16,415 bases of DNA from Bacillota bacterium (GCA_023392075.1 JAEVZU010000296.1:1-16415), one strand, 5' to 3'; shown: positions 1 to 7,720, counted from the stretch's first letter. Translations and numbers: made by a program. The notes: a model not told the origin generated them from the letters alone.

Positions 1-1881
1 TCCGGACAGGCGGGTTACCAAATGACCTATACACTGCCGGTAAAAAACGCCGGACAATATGTGGCCAAAAAGGTTACCGTTTCCCCTGTGCTGGATGGCT
101 CTGTCCCGATTGAGATAGAATCCATGAACCTGTCTCAAACCATTGAATCAATGCTCCCGAATGAGACCAGTGAGGTTAAATTCACCTTCAGCATCACTCC
201 CGGTGCGGCTGCAAAGACATACCCCATAAAATTTAATATCCAATTTTATAATACATATAATGATTATTACAGTACCACCGAGACCGGCTATATAAAAACG
301 CTGGAAGGAAACGCACTTCCAAAGCTGATCCTCAAGACCGTGACTACAAATCCTTCTCCCGTACAGCCGGGACAGGACTTCCAGATGGATATTACACTTG
401 AAAACGAAGGCCAGTTATCTGCCAAAAACGTTTCAGTTACTCTGTTAGGCCTGAAAAATGACGGGGTCAGTATCCAGGGAACCACAAGCAAGCAAACCCG
501 TTCAATCATATACGGATACGATACTTCAACAATAACCTATAATCTTTCGGCATCAAAAAAAATAGAAGCCGGTGCCAATAGTCTGAAATTGAAGCTTGAC
601 TATTCGGAGCCTGACGGTGAAAGCCATTCCGAAGAGATTGATTTCTTTATCAATATACAGGGGCAGGATGCTCAGACAATAGTCGAACTGAAGAATATTG
701 TTTCCCCCGGCTCGGCACTCTCTCCCGGAGACAATGCACTGGTGTCTTTTGATGTTGTGAATACCGGAACTGAAGATGCCCGGAATGTAAAAGTGACAGT
801 TACTTCAGATAAGGAAATAATTCCAAGAACACAAAACACTATTATTATTCCTACACTGAAAAAAGGAGAAACAAAAAATGTACAGTTTCAGCTGTTTGTT
901 TCTGATGAAGCCGTGACAAAAAATTACGCTGTTGCGCTGAATGTGGAATATGATGTCCCCTCCGCAGACGCAGCTTCCAAGCAGACCGTAATGCAATATG
1001 TGGGTTTCTATGTGGAAAATCCAACCGGAAAAACCGTACCTAGATTAATAATTGACAGCTACAGCATCAATCCTAAAACCATTAAGGCAGGACAGCCATT
1101 TACTCTGGAGTTGTCAATATTAAACACAAGTAAATCATCATCAATAAAAAATGTTAAGATTACTCTTAATTCTGATGACGGTACTTTTTCCACGGTCAAT
1201 TCCAATTCTTTTTACATAGATAGTATTGCGCCAAAAAGAAAGATAAAAAAGCAAGTCAGTTTTTCCTCCAAATCTGATGCGGCGCCAAAGCAGTATACCA
1301 TCAGTGTAAATTATGACTATGAGGATGACAAGGGAAATCCTTATACAACCAAGGATATTGTGGGAATTCCTCTTACACAGGCACCAAGGCTGGTAATAGG
1401 AGATTTCAGCTTTCCGCCTGAAGCCTTTATCGGCAATCCTGTTCCTGTAAACGTAAGTTTTTATAATATGGGGAAATCCACCTTGTATAACCTGTTGGTC
1501 AAGCTTGAGGGCAATTTTAAAGTTGAAGGTACAAGCTATTTCGTCGGAAACTTCGAACCCGGCAAGACAGATTCCTTTGATGGTGCCGTAACCCCGGAAG
1601 CAGCAGGCCCGGTTAAGGGTTTTGTCATATTTTCCTATGAAGATGCTGAAGGAAACCCTCAGGAGGTTAAAAAGGAAATAACGTTAAATGCCACGGAAAT
1701 GCCGGCGCCTACCCCTATGCCCGGCGATGGCTCAATGCCTCAGGAGGGCGGAAAGAAAATTCCGCCATGGGCATATATTGCAGCAGGTACAGGATTACTT
1801 GCAGTTATAGTAACAGTAATTCTTCTGGTTCGAAGAAAAATAAAACGAAGAAAGGAATTATTGTTCGATGAGGAGCTTTGA
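1..1881 (+). CDS. Surface-anchored Ig-like (CARDB/COG1361-type) repeat protein, 5'-partial
   Basis: The reading frame is open to the left edge, so the N-terminus and any signal peptide are missing; the first in-frame ATG is at 22. Numbering from it, the protein is built of beta-rich repeats about 120 residues apart, starting near residues 100, 218, 343 and 455, with an earlier partial one. Each has a pattern such as PxLxI..., then a P.Q/AGQ/GD turn, then a 'N.G...A+NV.VTL' strand, as in CARDB/NEW3/COG1361 Ig-like domains. A Pro/Gly/Met-rich linker (about 561-580) precedes one hydrophobic helix (about 584-604) and a basic tail, so the repeats should lie outside the membrane. It overlaps the permease gene by 14 bp, implying translational coupling. 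I infer an extracytoplasmic partner of the ABC exporter. The substrate is unknown, and an ATPase gene would be expected upstream, outside the window. Confidence 0.85.
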   Translation, partial: SGQAGYQMTYTLPVKNAGQYVAKKVTVSPVLDGSVPIEIESMNLSQTIESMLPNETSEVKFTFSITPGAAAKTYPIKFNIQFYNTYNDYYSTTETGYIKTLEGNALPKLILKTVTTNPSPVQPGQDFQMDITLENEGQLSAKNVSVTLLGLKNDGVSIQGTTSKQTRSIIYGYDTSTITYNLSASKKIEAGANSLKLKLDYSEPDGESHSEEIDFFINIQGQDAQTIVELKNIVSPGSALSPGDNALVSFDVVNTGTEDARNVKVTVTSDKEIIPRTQNTIIIPTLKKGETKNVQFQLFVSDEAVTKNYAVALNVEYDVPSADAASKQTVMQYVGFYVENPTGKTVPRLIIDSYSINPKTIKAGQPFTLELSILNTSKSSSIKNVKITLNSDDGTFSTVNSNSFYIDSIAPKRKIKKQVSFSSKSDAAPKQYTISVNYDYEDDKGNPYTTKDIVGIPLTQAPRLVIGDFSFPPEAFIGNPVPVNVSFYNMGKSTLYNLLVKLEGNFKVEGTSYFVGNFEPGKTDSFDGAVTPEAAGPVKGFVIFSYEDAEGNPQEVKKEITLNATEMPAPTPMPGDGSMPQEGGKKIPPWAYIAAGTGLLAVIVTVILLVRRKIKRRKELLFDEEL

Positions 1882-3271
1882 TATTATATCCATGGGCCTG
1901 AAAAATCTGTTCAGAAGAAAAACCAGAACCATATTGACTGTACTGGGTGTTGTCATCGGGACAGCAGCAATTGTTGTAATGGTATCTTTAGGTATCGGCA
2001 TGAATGAGAACTTTGAAGAACAGCTGAAACAGATGGGCAACCTGAATATTATTAATGTCACAAAATACAGAAACTCACCTGATAATGCCGGGGGACCGCC
2101 AAAGGAAATTGTGCTTGACAGCATAGCCATATCAAAAATAAGTGCTATAAAAGGTATCAGAGGTGTGACACCCGTGGTGGAAAGCAGTATGAAGCTGGTA
2201 TCAGGCAAGTATATGGCGTATGTTCAGGTTATGGGCATAGATGTCTCTACCATTGCAAATTTTGATTATCCCATAGCCGAAGGGAGATTGCTCCAGGAAG
2301 GAGATACCGATAAAATCCTGGTCGGAGGCAACATACCGCAGTATTTTTACAATCCCAAAACACGTTATGGTACGATGGGATCAAAACCTCCTGTTAATGT
2401 ACTGACAGACAAGCTGGAAGTAACCTTCGATATGAATTACGGAGAAAAGCGGCGTCAGGAGGGAATCGGCGGCTCGGATACCTCTGAAAAACCGCCCAAA
2501 CTATACAAGGTCAAGGGAATAGGCATATTATCAGTCACTGACGATTGGCAGAAAGACGGATACATTTTTATGGATTACAACCACCTTCAAAAACTTATGA
2601 AGGATACTGCCAAATCACAGAACGGCCAGCAGGACAGTATTTGGGGTATGCCCAACCCCAATACCTCCAAAGGCTTTGAAAGGCTTATGGTCATGGTTGA
2701 CGACATGAAGGATGTGGACCGGGTTCAGGAAGAAATAGACGAAATGGGATATGGTACAAACAGCCTTGCCGATATGAGAAAACCAATGCAGAAACAGGCC
2801 CAGACCATCCAGCTGGTACTGGGAGGCCTAGGCGCAATATCACTTTTAATTTCAGCTCTCGGCATTACCAATACCATGATAATGTCAATATATGAAAGAA
2901 CCCGCGAAATAGGTGTTATGAAGGTTTTAGGCTGCAAGATGAACAACATACGGCAGCTGTTTCTGCTGGAAGCGGGTGTTATTGGATTATTCGGAGGCTG
3001 TATCGGTGTCCTTCTGAGCTATCTTGCCTCCCTGGTTTTAAATACCGTAGGCAGAAATATTATGAACTCGGGTGACAACGGCATGGGCATGGGAATGGGT
3101 ATGGGCATGAGGATGGGCATGGATAGCGGCGGTTCAAAGATATCGGTTATTCCTCCCTGGCTGGCACTGCTGTCAATCGTTTTTGCAATAATGATAGGAA
3201 TTGTGTCGGGTTTTTCACCCGCAAGAAGGGCTATGAAGCTCAGCGCACTGGAAGCAATCAAGTCGGAATAA
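1868..3271 (+). CDS. MacB/FtsX-family ABC transporter permease
   Basis: This 467-residue protein has the MacB/FtsX layout. TM1 is at about residues 18-40, after a basic 'GLKNLFRRKTRT' start. A large extracytoplasmic MacB_PCD-like domain follows at about 41-310. TM2 is at about 316-338, TM3 at 364-393 and TM4 at 427-452. The 'YERTREIGVMKVLG' motif after TM2 and the C-terminal 'SPARRAMKLSALEAI' are hallmarks of this family. These permeases pair with a cytoplasmic ATPase and work as mechanotransmitters or exporters of peptides, lipoproteins or antibiotics, not as channels. The ATG at 1868 lies inside the end of the upstream repeat-protein gene. An unusual Met-Gly tract (residues 405-418) sits in the predicted extracellular TM3-TM4 loop. 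Family assignment is secure; substrate is not known. Confidence 0.92.
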   Translation: MRSFDIISMGLKNLFRRKTRTILTVLGVVIGTAAIVVMVSLGIGMNENFEEQLKQMGNLNIINVTKYRNSPDNAGGPPKEIVLDSIAISKISAIKGIRGVTPVVESSMKLVSGKYMAYVQVMGIDVSTIANFDYPIAEGRLLQEGDTDKILVGGNIPQYFYNPKTRYGTMGSKPPVNVLTDKLEVTFDMNYGEKRRQEGIGGSDTSEKPPKLYKVKGIGILSVTDDWQKDGYIFMDYNHLQKLMKDTAKSQNGQQDSIWGMPNPNTSKGFERLMVMVDDMKDVDRVQEEIDEMGYGTNSLADMRKPMQKQAQTIQLVLGGLGAISLLISALGITNTMIMSIYERTREIGVMKVLGCKMNNIRQLFLLEAGVIGLFGGCIGVLLSYLASLVLNTVGRNIMNSGDNGMGMGMGMGMRMGMDSGGSKISVIPPWLALLSIVFAIMIGIVSGFSPARRAMKLSALEAIKSE

Positions 3272-3300
3272 GCATTTGTCACATAAAGTTTTACAACTTA

Positions 3301-3327
3301 AAAAAGTCGGCCTGGCGCCGACTTTTT
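3301..3327. terminator. Bidirectional intrinsic terminator between convergent genes
   Basis: A perfect 11-bp stem, AAAAAGTCGGC (3301-3311) and GCCGACTTTTT (3317-3327), encloses a 5-nt loop. T-runs flank it in both directions. It can end the ABC permease transcript on the plus strand and the chemoreceptor transcript on the minus strand. Confidence 0.92.
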
Positions 3328-3371
3328 CTTTTTCTTTAACTATACTCTTAATTTTTATATGAAAGATCCCT

Positions 3372-4616
3372 TTACAGAGTAAACTTCCGCACCTGATCCT
3401 CCAGCTTCCTTGAAAAGCCCAGACTGTTGAGCGTTGAGTCCTGAACGTTCTTAAACTGTTCGGCAACTTCAGCAGTTTTCGCCGTAATATTCTCTATACC
3501 GTTGGCACTCTCGTTTACACTTGCAGTTACCTGTTCAAGAGCACCAACTATATTCGAAACGGATTTATTCATGGCCTTTGAGGATTCATTAAACTCGTTC
3601 ATTATGGTACTGAAACGGGCTGAATCGGAATAATACTGTTCGCCTGTTTCAATAAGTTTTCTGTAATCTGCGAGAACATCCTGGTCAACGAAATCCAGAA
3701 GAACACCCGCACTGTCTGTGAGTGCACCCACAGATTCGTTTACCGTCTTCACTATATTCTTTATATCAGCTGCTGTTTTTGAGGATTGATCGGCCAGTTT
3801 TCTGATCTCATCCGCCACCACGGCAAAACCCTTGCCTGCCTCTCCTGCCCTGGCCGCTTCAATGGCCGCATTAAGGGAAAGCAGATTTGTCTGCTGGGTT
3901 ATCTGAAGTATGGCCTGGGCAAGCAATTCAATCTGGGAAACGGCCTTTGCCTTATCCATGGCTGTTTTCAGCTGCTGCTTGACATCTTCATATACATTGC
4001 TGGCATTTTCAGTTGACTTTACGGCACTTTCCTTTATTCCACTGGCTTTTTCACTTATCAGACTTGCAGACGAAGCACCGGATTCGGAATTCTGCGAAAT
4101 CAGATTTACATTTTGGAGTATTTCCTGTGTATCAAAATTTATCTGATGGGTTGTTGCGGCTGATTCCTGCATGGAAGCAGAAATACGTTCGGTGGTTTCA
4201 AGCGTATCATCCGTTTTATCTTTTAATTCCTGGGATAGTTTTTGAACTTCCTGGGAATTGTCCATTATGTTTTTGGAGGATTCCAGCATAAGACTCAGCA
4301 TTTCTCTCAAAGAGCCTCGCATAGAGGAAAGATTTCTTGCCAGAAGCCCCATTTCATCCCTTCTGCCTTTTATCCTGTCATAGGTTTTATCATGGGACAA
4401 ATCAAAATTGGCCGTTCTCTCAACAACTTTCAGAAGAACCTTTATGGGAATTGTCAGGGAAAATGTCAGCCAGGTTCCTACTCCGATTACAAATACGGCC
4501 GAGAAAACTCCCACAAGCAGAATCGGAAAATCCAAAAACTCATGTGCGGTAACTCCACCGCCTACGATCAGTATACAGCCTGCCACGATCAATATTATCT
4601 TCTTACTGATAGACAT
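3372..4616 (-). CDS. Methyl-accepting chemotaxis protein lacking a sensory domain
   Basis: This 414-residue chemoreceptor has two N-terminal membrane helices (about 6-24 and 31-55) joined by only a few residues ('AHEFLDFP'), so there is practically no extracytoplasmic ligand domain. A HAMP-like linker (about 55-105) and a long coiled-coil signalling domain follow. The kinase-contact hairpin tip is seen as 'NAAIEAARAGEAGKGFAVVA' (about 248-267), the binding region for CheA and CheW. The 'VLLDFVDQDVLADY' stretch after the tip also occurs in other clostridial receptors, as I recall them. No CheR-docking pentapeptide is seen; the protein ends in 'QVRKFTL'. The ATG at 4616 is preceded by a G-rich sequence (GGGGG) about 10 nt upstream. 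The signal sensed is unknown; it may be intracellular, membrane-related or sensed through partner receptors. Confidence 0.93.
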   Translation of the reverse strand: MSISKKIILIVAGCILIVGGGVTAHEFLDFPILLVGVFSAVFVIGVGTWLTFSLTIPIKVLLKVVERTANFDLSHDKTYDRIKGRRDEMGLLARNLSSMRGSLREMLSLMLESSKNIMDNSQEVQKLSQELKDKTDDTLETTERISASMQESAATTHQINFDTQEILQNVNLISQNSESGASSASLISEKASGIKESAVKSTENASNVYEDVKQQLKTAMDKAKAVSQIELLAQAILQITQQTNLLSLNAAIEAARAGEAGKGFAVVADEIRKLADQSSKTAADIKNIVKTVNESVGALTDSAGVLLDFVDQDVLADYRKLIETGEQYYSDSARFSTIMNEFNESSKAMNKSVSNIVGALEQVTASVNESANGIENITAKTAEVAEQFKNVQDSTLNSLGFSRKLEDQVRKFTL

Positions 4617-4785
4617 AGCATCGCGCCCCCAGTATTTTAGAAATTTTGAAATTTCAAGAATTTTTAGAAACTTTGGTAATCTTAGTAACTTTTTCTTTTA
4701 TACTATCATATTATGTCGATAATATCCATACTCTGTTTTATGATTTTTGTCCATTTAAGCTTTCTTTTAATGCTTTTTGATATTT

Positions 4786-4867
4786 TACCCTCTATTGACA
4801 ATGTATAACACGCCTCACGCCGGCTATTTTCACTCAAAAACGTATTGTACATTGTCAATAGAGGGTA
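4786..4867. repeat. 82-bp palindromic MITE-like element (copy 1, short form)
   Basis: Perfect 20-bp terminal inverted repeats, TACCCTCTATTGACAATGTA at 4786-4805 and its reverse complement at 4848-4867, enclose a 42-bp core. The left 45 bp (4786-4830) recur at 16255-16299 with one mismatch (G at 4797, A at 16266). The terminal TA on each side could be a TA target duplication, as made by IS630/Tc1-type transposases; that is inference. No ORF lies inside, so mobility would need a transposase acting in trans. The core CACTCAAAAA (4831-4840) reappears inverted at 16395-16404 in the longer copy, suggesting that this copy is an internally deleted form. Confidence 0.82.
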
Positions 4868-4990
4868 TACATTATATGTATAAACAGAGCAGAAAACATT
4901 AAAAATGTATAAAAAAAAGATAGCTTACAATATATACAGCGTTTAATGAAATATGCTATGTTTATAGAAAATAAATCGCTTATTATACAT
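4866..4990. promoter_or_regulatory. Cluster of TATACAT/ATGTATA motifs upstream of the XRE/cupin gene
   Basis: A 17-bp dyad TATACAT-TAT-ATGTATA (4866-4882) overlaps the end of the palindromic element. Further half-sites occur at 4905-4911 (ATGTATA) and 4984-4990 (TATACAT, 17 bp before the ATG). They could be operators for the downstream regulator, but the region is very AT-rich and chance is a real alternative. Confidence 0.3.
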
Positions 4991-5007
4991 AATGGGAAGG
5001 TGATTAA

Positions 5008-5562
5008 ATGTCTGAACAAATCAAGCTTATTGCATCCCGAATAAAGGAACTGCGTGAGATTTCGGCTATTTCGGCCCAAACTCTTGCAGCTGAGCTTAAT
5101 ATTTCAGAAGAAATTTATCTCGAATACGAAAGTGGAAATACTGATATTCCTGTCAGCTTTCTTTACCAGATAGCAAACAGATTCAATGTTGAGCTGTCAG
5201 CCATCCTAACAGGTGACAATCCAAGGCTGCATACCTATCAGGTGGTCAGAAAAGGAAAAGGTGCCAATGTTGAAAGAAGAGAGGATTATAAATATCAGAG
5301 TCTTGCAAACAACTTTATAGGTAAGAAGGCTGAACCTTTTATCGTAACTGTTGCTCCTGAAGCCGACAGTTTTCCTGTTCACTTTAATTCACATAAAGGT
5401 CAGGAGTTCAATTATGTTATAGAGGGTACATTGAAAATAATAATCAACGGTCATGAACTGGTATTGGAGGAAGGAGATTCGGTATATTTCGACTCCTCTG
5501 CAAATCATGGCATGAAAGCCCTAAACGGCAAGCAGGCAAAATTTTTGGCAATTATTCTTTAG
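5008..5562 (+). CDS. XRE-family transcriptional regulator with C-terminal cupin domain
   Basis: This 184-residue protein has an N-terminal helix-turn-helix of the XRE/HTH_3 type (about residues 6-62; 'TLAAELNISEEIYLEYESG' spans the HTH core). A cupin_2 beta-barrel follows (about 112-180). Its motif 'HFNSHKGQEFNYVIEGTL' and the later 'GDSVYFDSSANHGMKA' supply typical metal or ligand residues (two His and one Glu). In this family the cupin binds a small effector and the HTH acts on nearby genes. The ATG at 5008 has a good ribosome binding site (GGGAAGGTG) about 8 nt upstream. It ends 20 bp before the acyl-CoA synthetase gene, so the two are probably one operon, and the regulator likely responds to a fatty or organic acid or its CoA ester. 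That last point is inference. Confidence 0.92.
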   Translation: MSEQIKLIASRIKELREISAISAQTLAAELNISEEIYLEYESGNTDIPVSFLYQIANRFNVELSAILTGDNPRLHTYQVVRKGKGANVERREDYKYQSLANNFIGKKAEPFIVTVAPEADSFPVHFNSHKGQEFNYVIEGTLKIIINGHELVLEEGDSVYFDSSANHGMKALNGKQAKFLAIIL

Positions 5563-5582
5563 TAGCAGGGGGAAAATAACAA

Positions 5583-7244
5583 ATGTTAAACAAGTATCTT
5601 TCTCAGGTGGACTTCTCATCATATGAGGATTTCTACGAGAATTTCAAGATAAAAGTACCTGAGAATTTCAACTTTGCATACGACGTTGTTGATGAATATG
5701 CAAAAACCGATCCAAACAAAATTGCACTTGTATGGTGTGATGAATCAGGCGCGGAAGCGACATTTACTTTCGCCCAACTCAAGGAATACAGTGATAAAAC
5801 TGCAAATTTCTTTAAAGCCGCCGGCATCAAACGGGGTGATCCGGTAATGCTGATTTTAAAAAGACGCTATGAATTCTGGTTTTGCATACTGGCATTACAT
5901 AAGCTGGGTGCCGTTACAATACCGGCAACTCATCTTTTGACTTCAAAAGATATTGTTTACAGAGCAAATGCCGCCGATATCAAGATGATTGTCTCGGTAT
6001 CGGAGCCGGAAGTCATCATGCATATCGAGGAGTCCCTGAGCAAATCTCCCAGCCTTAAATATAAAGCTCTTGTGGGCGACAGCAAAGAGGGCTGGCTTGA
6101 CTTTACCAGTGAAGTAGACAAATCCTCCAATGTTTTTGAAAGACCCACCGGAGATCAGGCTTCACAGAACAGCGACATATCTCTGCTCTATTTCACTTCG
6201 GGTACAACAGGCATGCCCAAGATGGTTCAACACGATTTTCTATATCCGTTGGGCCATATCCTGACGGCAAAATACTGGCAAAATGTCAGCGACGGCGGCT
6301 TACACCTGACTGTGGCCGATACGGGCTGGGCAAAGGCGGTCTGGGGGAAGATTTACGGTCAGTGGCTGGCTGGCAGTGCGGTTTTTGTATATGATTATAA
6401 TAAATTTGTTCCCAAGGAATTGCTGCAGGTTATTTCAAAGCATAAAGTCACCACTTTCTGCGCTCCGCCAACCATGTACAGATTCTTTATAAAGGAGGAT
6501 CTGAGCAAGTTTGATCTGAGCAGCCTGAAGTATTGTGCAGTAGCGGGCGAGCCTCTTAATCCCGAGGTCTATAACCAATTCTATAAAGCCACAGGTATAA
6601 AGCTTATGGAAGGCTTCGGACAAACAGAATTGACCGTAACTCTTGCAACTTATCCCTGGATGGAGCCAAAGCCCGGTTCCATGGGCAAGCCTTCACCGGG
6701 TTATGATATTGACCTCCTGGATGATGAAGGCAACTCTGTTCAAGATGGTGAAGAAGGTCAGATAGTGGTCAGAACCCATAAAAAGAAACCGGCCGGAATG
6801 TTTGGCGGGTATTACAGAGATGCTGCCCTGACTCATAAAGTCTGGCATGATGAAATTTACTATACCGGTGACGTGGCATGGCGTGATGAGGACGGCTATT
6901 ACTGGTTTGTTGGAAGAGCAGACGATGTAATAAAAAGTTCCGGTTACAGAATCGGACCTTTCGAAGTGGAAAGCGCTTTGATCGAACATCCTGCCGTTAT
7001 GGAATGCGCAATCACTGCCGTTCCAGATGAAATCAGAGGCCAGATTGTCAAAGCTACCGTCGTCCTGACAAAGAACTATTCACCAGGCGACGAGCTTGTA
7101 AAAGAGCTCCAGGATCATGTGAAGAGAGTAACTGCTCCGTACAAATATCCGAGAATTATAGAATTTGTGGCAGAGCTTCCAAAAACAATCAGCGGTAAGA
7201 TCAGACGCGTTGAGATAAGAGAGACCGACAGCGATAAGAAATAA
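5583..7244 (+). CDS. AMP-dependent acyl-CoA synthetase (ACSM/acetyl-CoA synthetase-like)
   Basis: This 553-residue enzyme is a member of the ANL superfamily, which activates a carboxylic acid with ATP to an acyl-AMP and transfers it to CoA. The P-loop motif 'YFTSGTTGMPKM' starts near residue 203. 'EGFGQTE' (A5) lies near 344, 'YYTGDVAWRDEDGYYWFVGR' (A7) near 425-445 and 'SSGYRIGPFEVES' (A8) near 453. The adenylation lysine in 'PKTISGKIRR' (A10) is Lys539. Overall it resembles the medium-chain or branched-chain ACSM group more than canonical acetyl-CoA synthetase, which is about 100 residues longer. The ribosome binding site AGGGGGAA precedes the ATG. Substrate (acetate, propionate, branched or medium-chain acids) cannot be fixed from sequence alone. 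The upstream XRE/cupin gene is the likely regulator. Confidence 0.93.
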   Translation: MLNKYLSQVDFSSYEDFYENFKIKVPENFNFAYDVVDEYAKTDPNKIALVWCDESGAEATFTFAQLKEYSDKTANFFKAAGIKRGDPVMLILKRRYEFWFCILALHKLGAVTIPATHLLTSKDIVYRANAADIKMIVSVSEPEVIMHIEESLSKSPSLKYKALVGDSKEGWLDFTSEVDKSSNVFERPTGDQASQNSDISLLYFTSGTTGMPKMVQHDFLYPLGHILTAKYWQNVSDGGLHLTVADTGWAKAVWGKIYGQWLAGSAVFVYDYNKFVPKELLQVISKHKVTTFCAPPTMYRFFIKEDLSKFDLSSLKYCAVAGEPLNPEVYNQFYKATGIKLMEGFGQTELTVTLATYPWMEPKPGSMGKPSPGYDIDLLDDEGNSVQDGEEGQIVVRTHKKKPAGMFGGYYRDAALTHKVWHDEIYYTGDVAWRDEDGYYWFVGRADDVIKSSGYRIGPFEVESALIEHPAVMECAITAVPDEIRGQIVKATVVLTKNYSPGDELVKELQDHVKRVTAPYKYPRIIEFVAELPKTISGKIRRVEIRETDSDKK

Positions 7245-7305
7245 AAATTAATTGGGCAGTTCCATTAAAAGTGTATGCCTGACTTTGGAAAGCACAAGTG
7301 TTTTA

Positions 7306-7340
7306 GCTGCTGAAATCGGCTTCCTGCCGATTTCAGCAGC
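7306..7340. other. Perfect 15-bp hairpin between convergent genes, no U-tract
   Basis: GCTGCTGAAATCGGC (7306-7320), loop TTCCT, then the exact reverse complement (7326-7340). Neither strand has a T-run after the stem, so it is not a canonical intrinsic terminator. It lies between the ends of the acyl-CoA synthetase gene and the minus-strand small gene and may stabilise 3' ends or aid transcript release. Confidence 0.85.
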
Positions 7341-7381
7341 AACCCGGGACCAGGATGTTGAGTGTTCTGCGGCACTCCATC

Positions 7382-7720
7382 TTATTCCCTTGTAGGATCA
7401 AATCTGAAGCCCATGGGCTTAATCTTCTTTTCACCGGGATTCAGAACATATATGTCATCAATGTATTCCCACCTCACAAGTATACTTGTAGACCTTTTTT
7501 CGGATATCTGCTTTTCCTTGGGGATCTCATTACCTCCGTCATCTATGATCTTCGTTATGGTTCCTGCCCCTTCCAGCCAGATTCCTATTTCATCAACATC
7601 CATCAATTTTGCATAGATTATATTGTTAACATCATAGAAATAGTTTAAAACCGTATTCTGCTCGGCTATTTTTCTTAGGCACAAAAAAATATTTTCACCA
7701 ATGTAGCTGTTTAGAAACAT
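7382..7720 (-). CDS. Small hypothetical protein, predicted beta-rich
   Basis: I do not recognise this 112-residue protein. It is probably a real gene: the ATG at 7720 has a strong Shine-Dalgarno (AGGAGTT) about 9 nt upstream, and composition looks coding. It has no signal peptide or membrane helix. After a short helical start (about 1-25), it alternates strands ('IYAKLMDVDEIGIWLEGAG', 'SILVRWEYIDDIYVLNPG') with a charged loop between them. This strand pattern vaguely recalls Sm/LSm-like or small beta-barrel folds, but no diagnostic motif supports that. It is convergent with the acyl-CoA synthetase gene and separated from upstream genes by 366 bp, so it is probably monocistronic. No function is proposed. 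Confidence 0.72.
   Translation of the reverse strand: MFLNSYIGENIFLCLRKIAEQNTVLNYFYDVNNIIYAKLMDVDEIGIWLEGAGTITKIIDDGGNEIPKEKQISEKRSTSILVRWEYIDDIYVLNPGEKKIKPMGFRFDPTRE

Larger units (their letters stand above)
4617..5007. other. Divergent intergenic region, repeat-bearing
   Basis: The 391 bp between the divergent chemoreceptor and XRE/cupin genes hold no credible gene. They contain a 16-bp dyad GAAATTT-TG-AAATTTC (4640-4655), a second AT-rich dyad ATATTAT-GTCG-ATAATAT (4708-4725), the 82-bp palindromic element (4786-4867) and TATACAT/ATGTATA motifs up to the XRE start. I found no convincing sigma-A promoter for the chemoreceptor. Confidence 0.7.

Noticed and set aside
4242..4722. Overlapping plus-strand ORFs of 71-132 codons over the chemoreceptor gene start
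   Set aside because: They lie opposite the well-supported chemoreceptor and give low-complexity, Cys/His/Phe-rich translations with no ribosome binding site.
4617..4785. Sigma-D (flagellar) promoter for the chemoreceptor
   Set aside because: I looked for TAAA-N15-GCCGATAA on the minus strand and found only poor partial matches.
7306..7340. Standard intrinsic terminator
   Set aside because: The stem is perfect but no T-run follows on either strand, so it is listed as a hairpin of unknown role.
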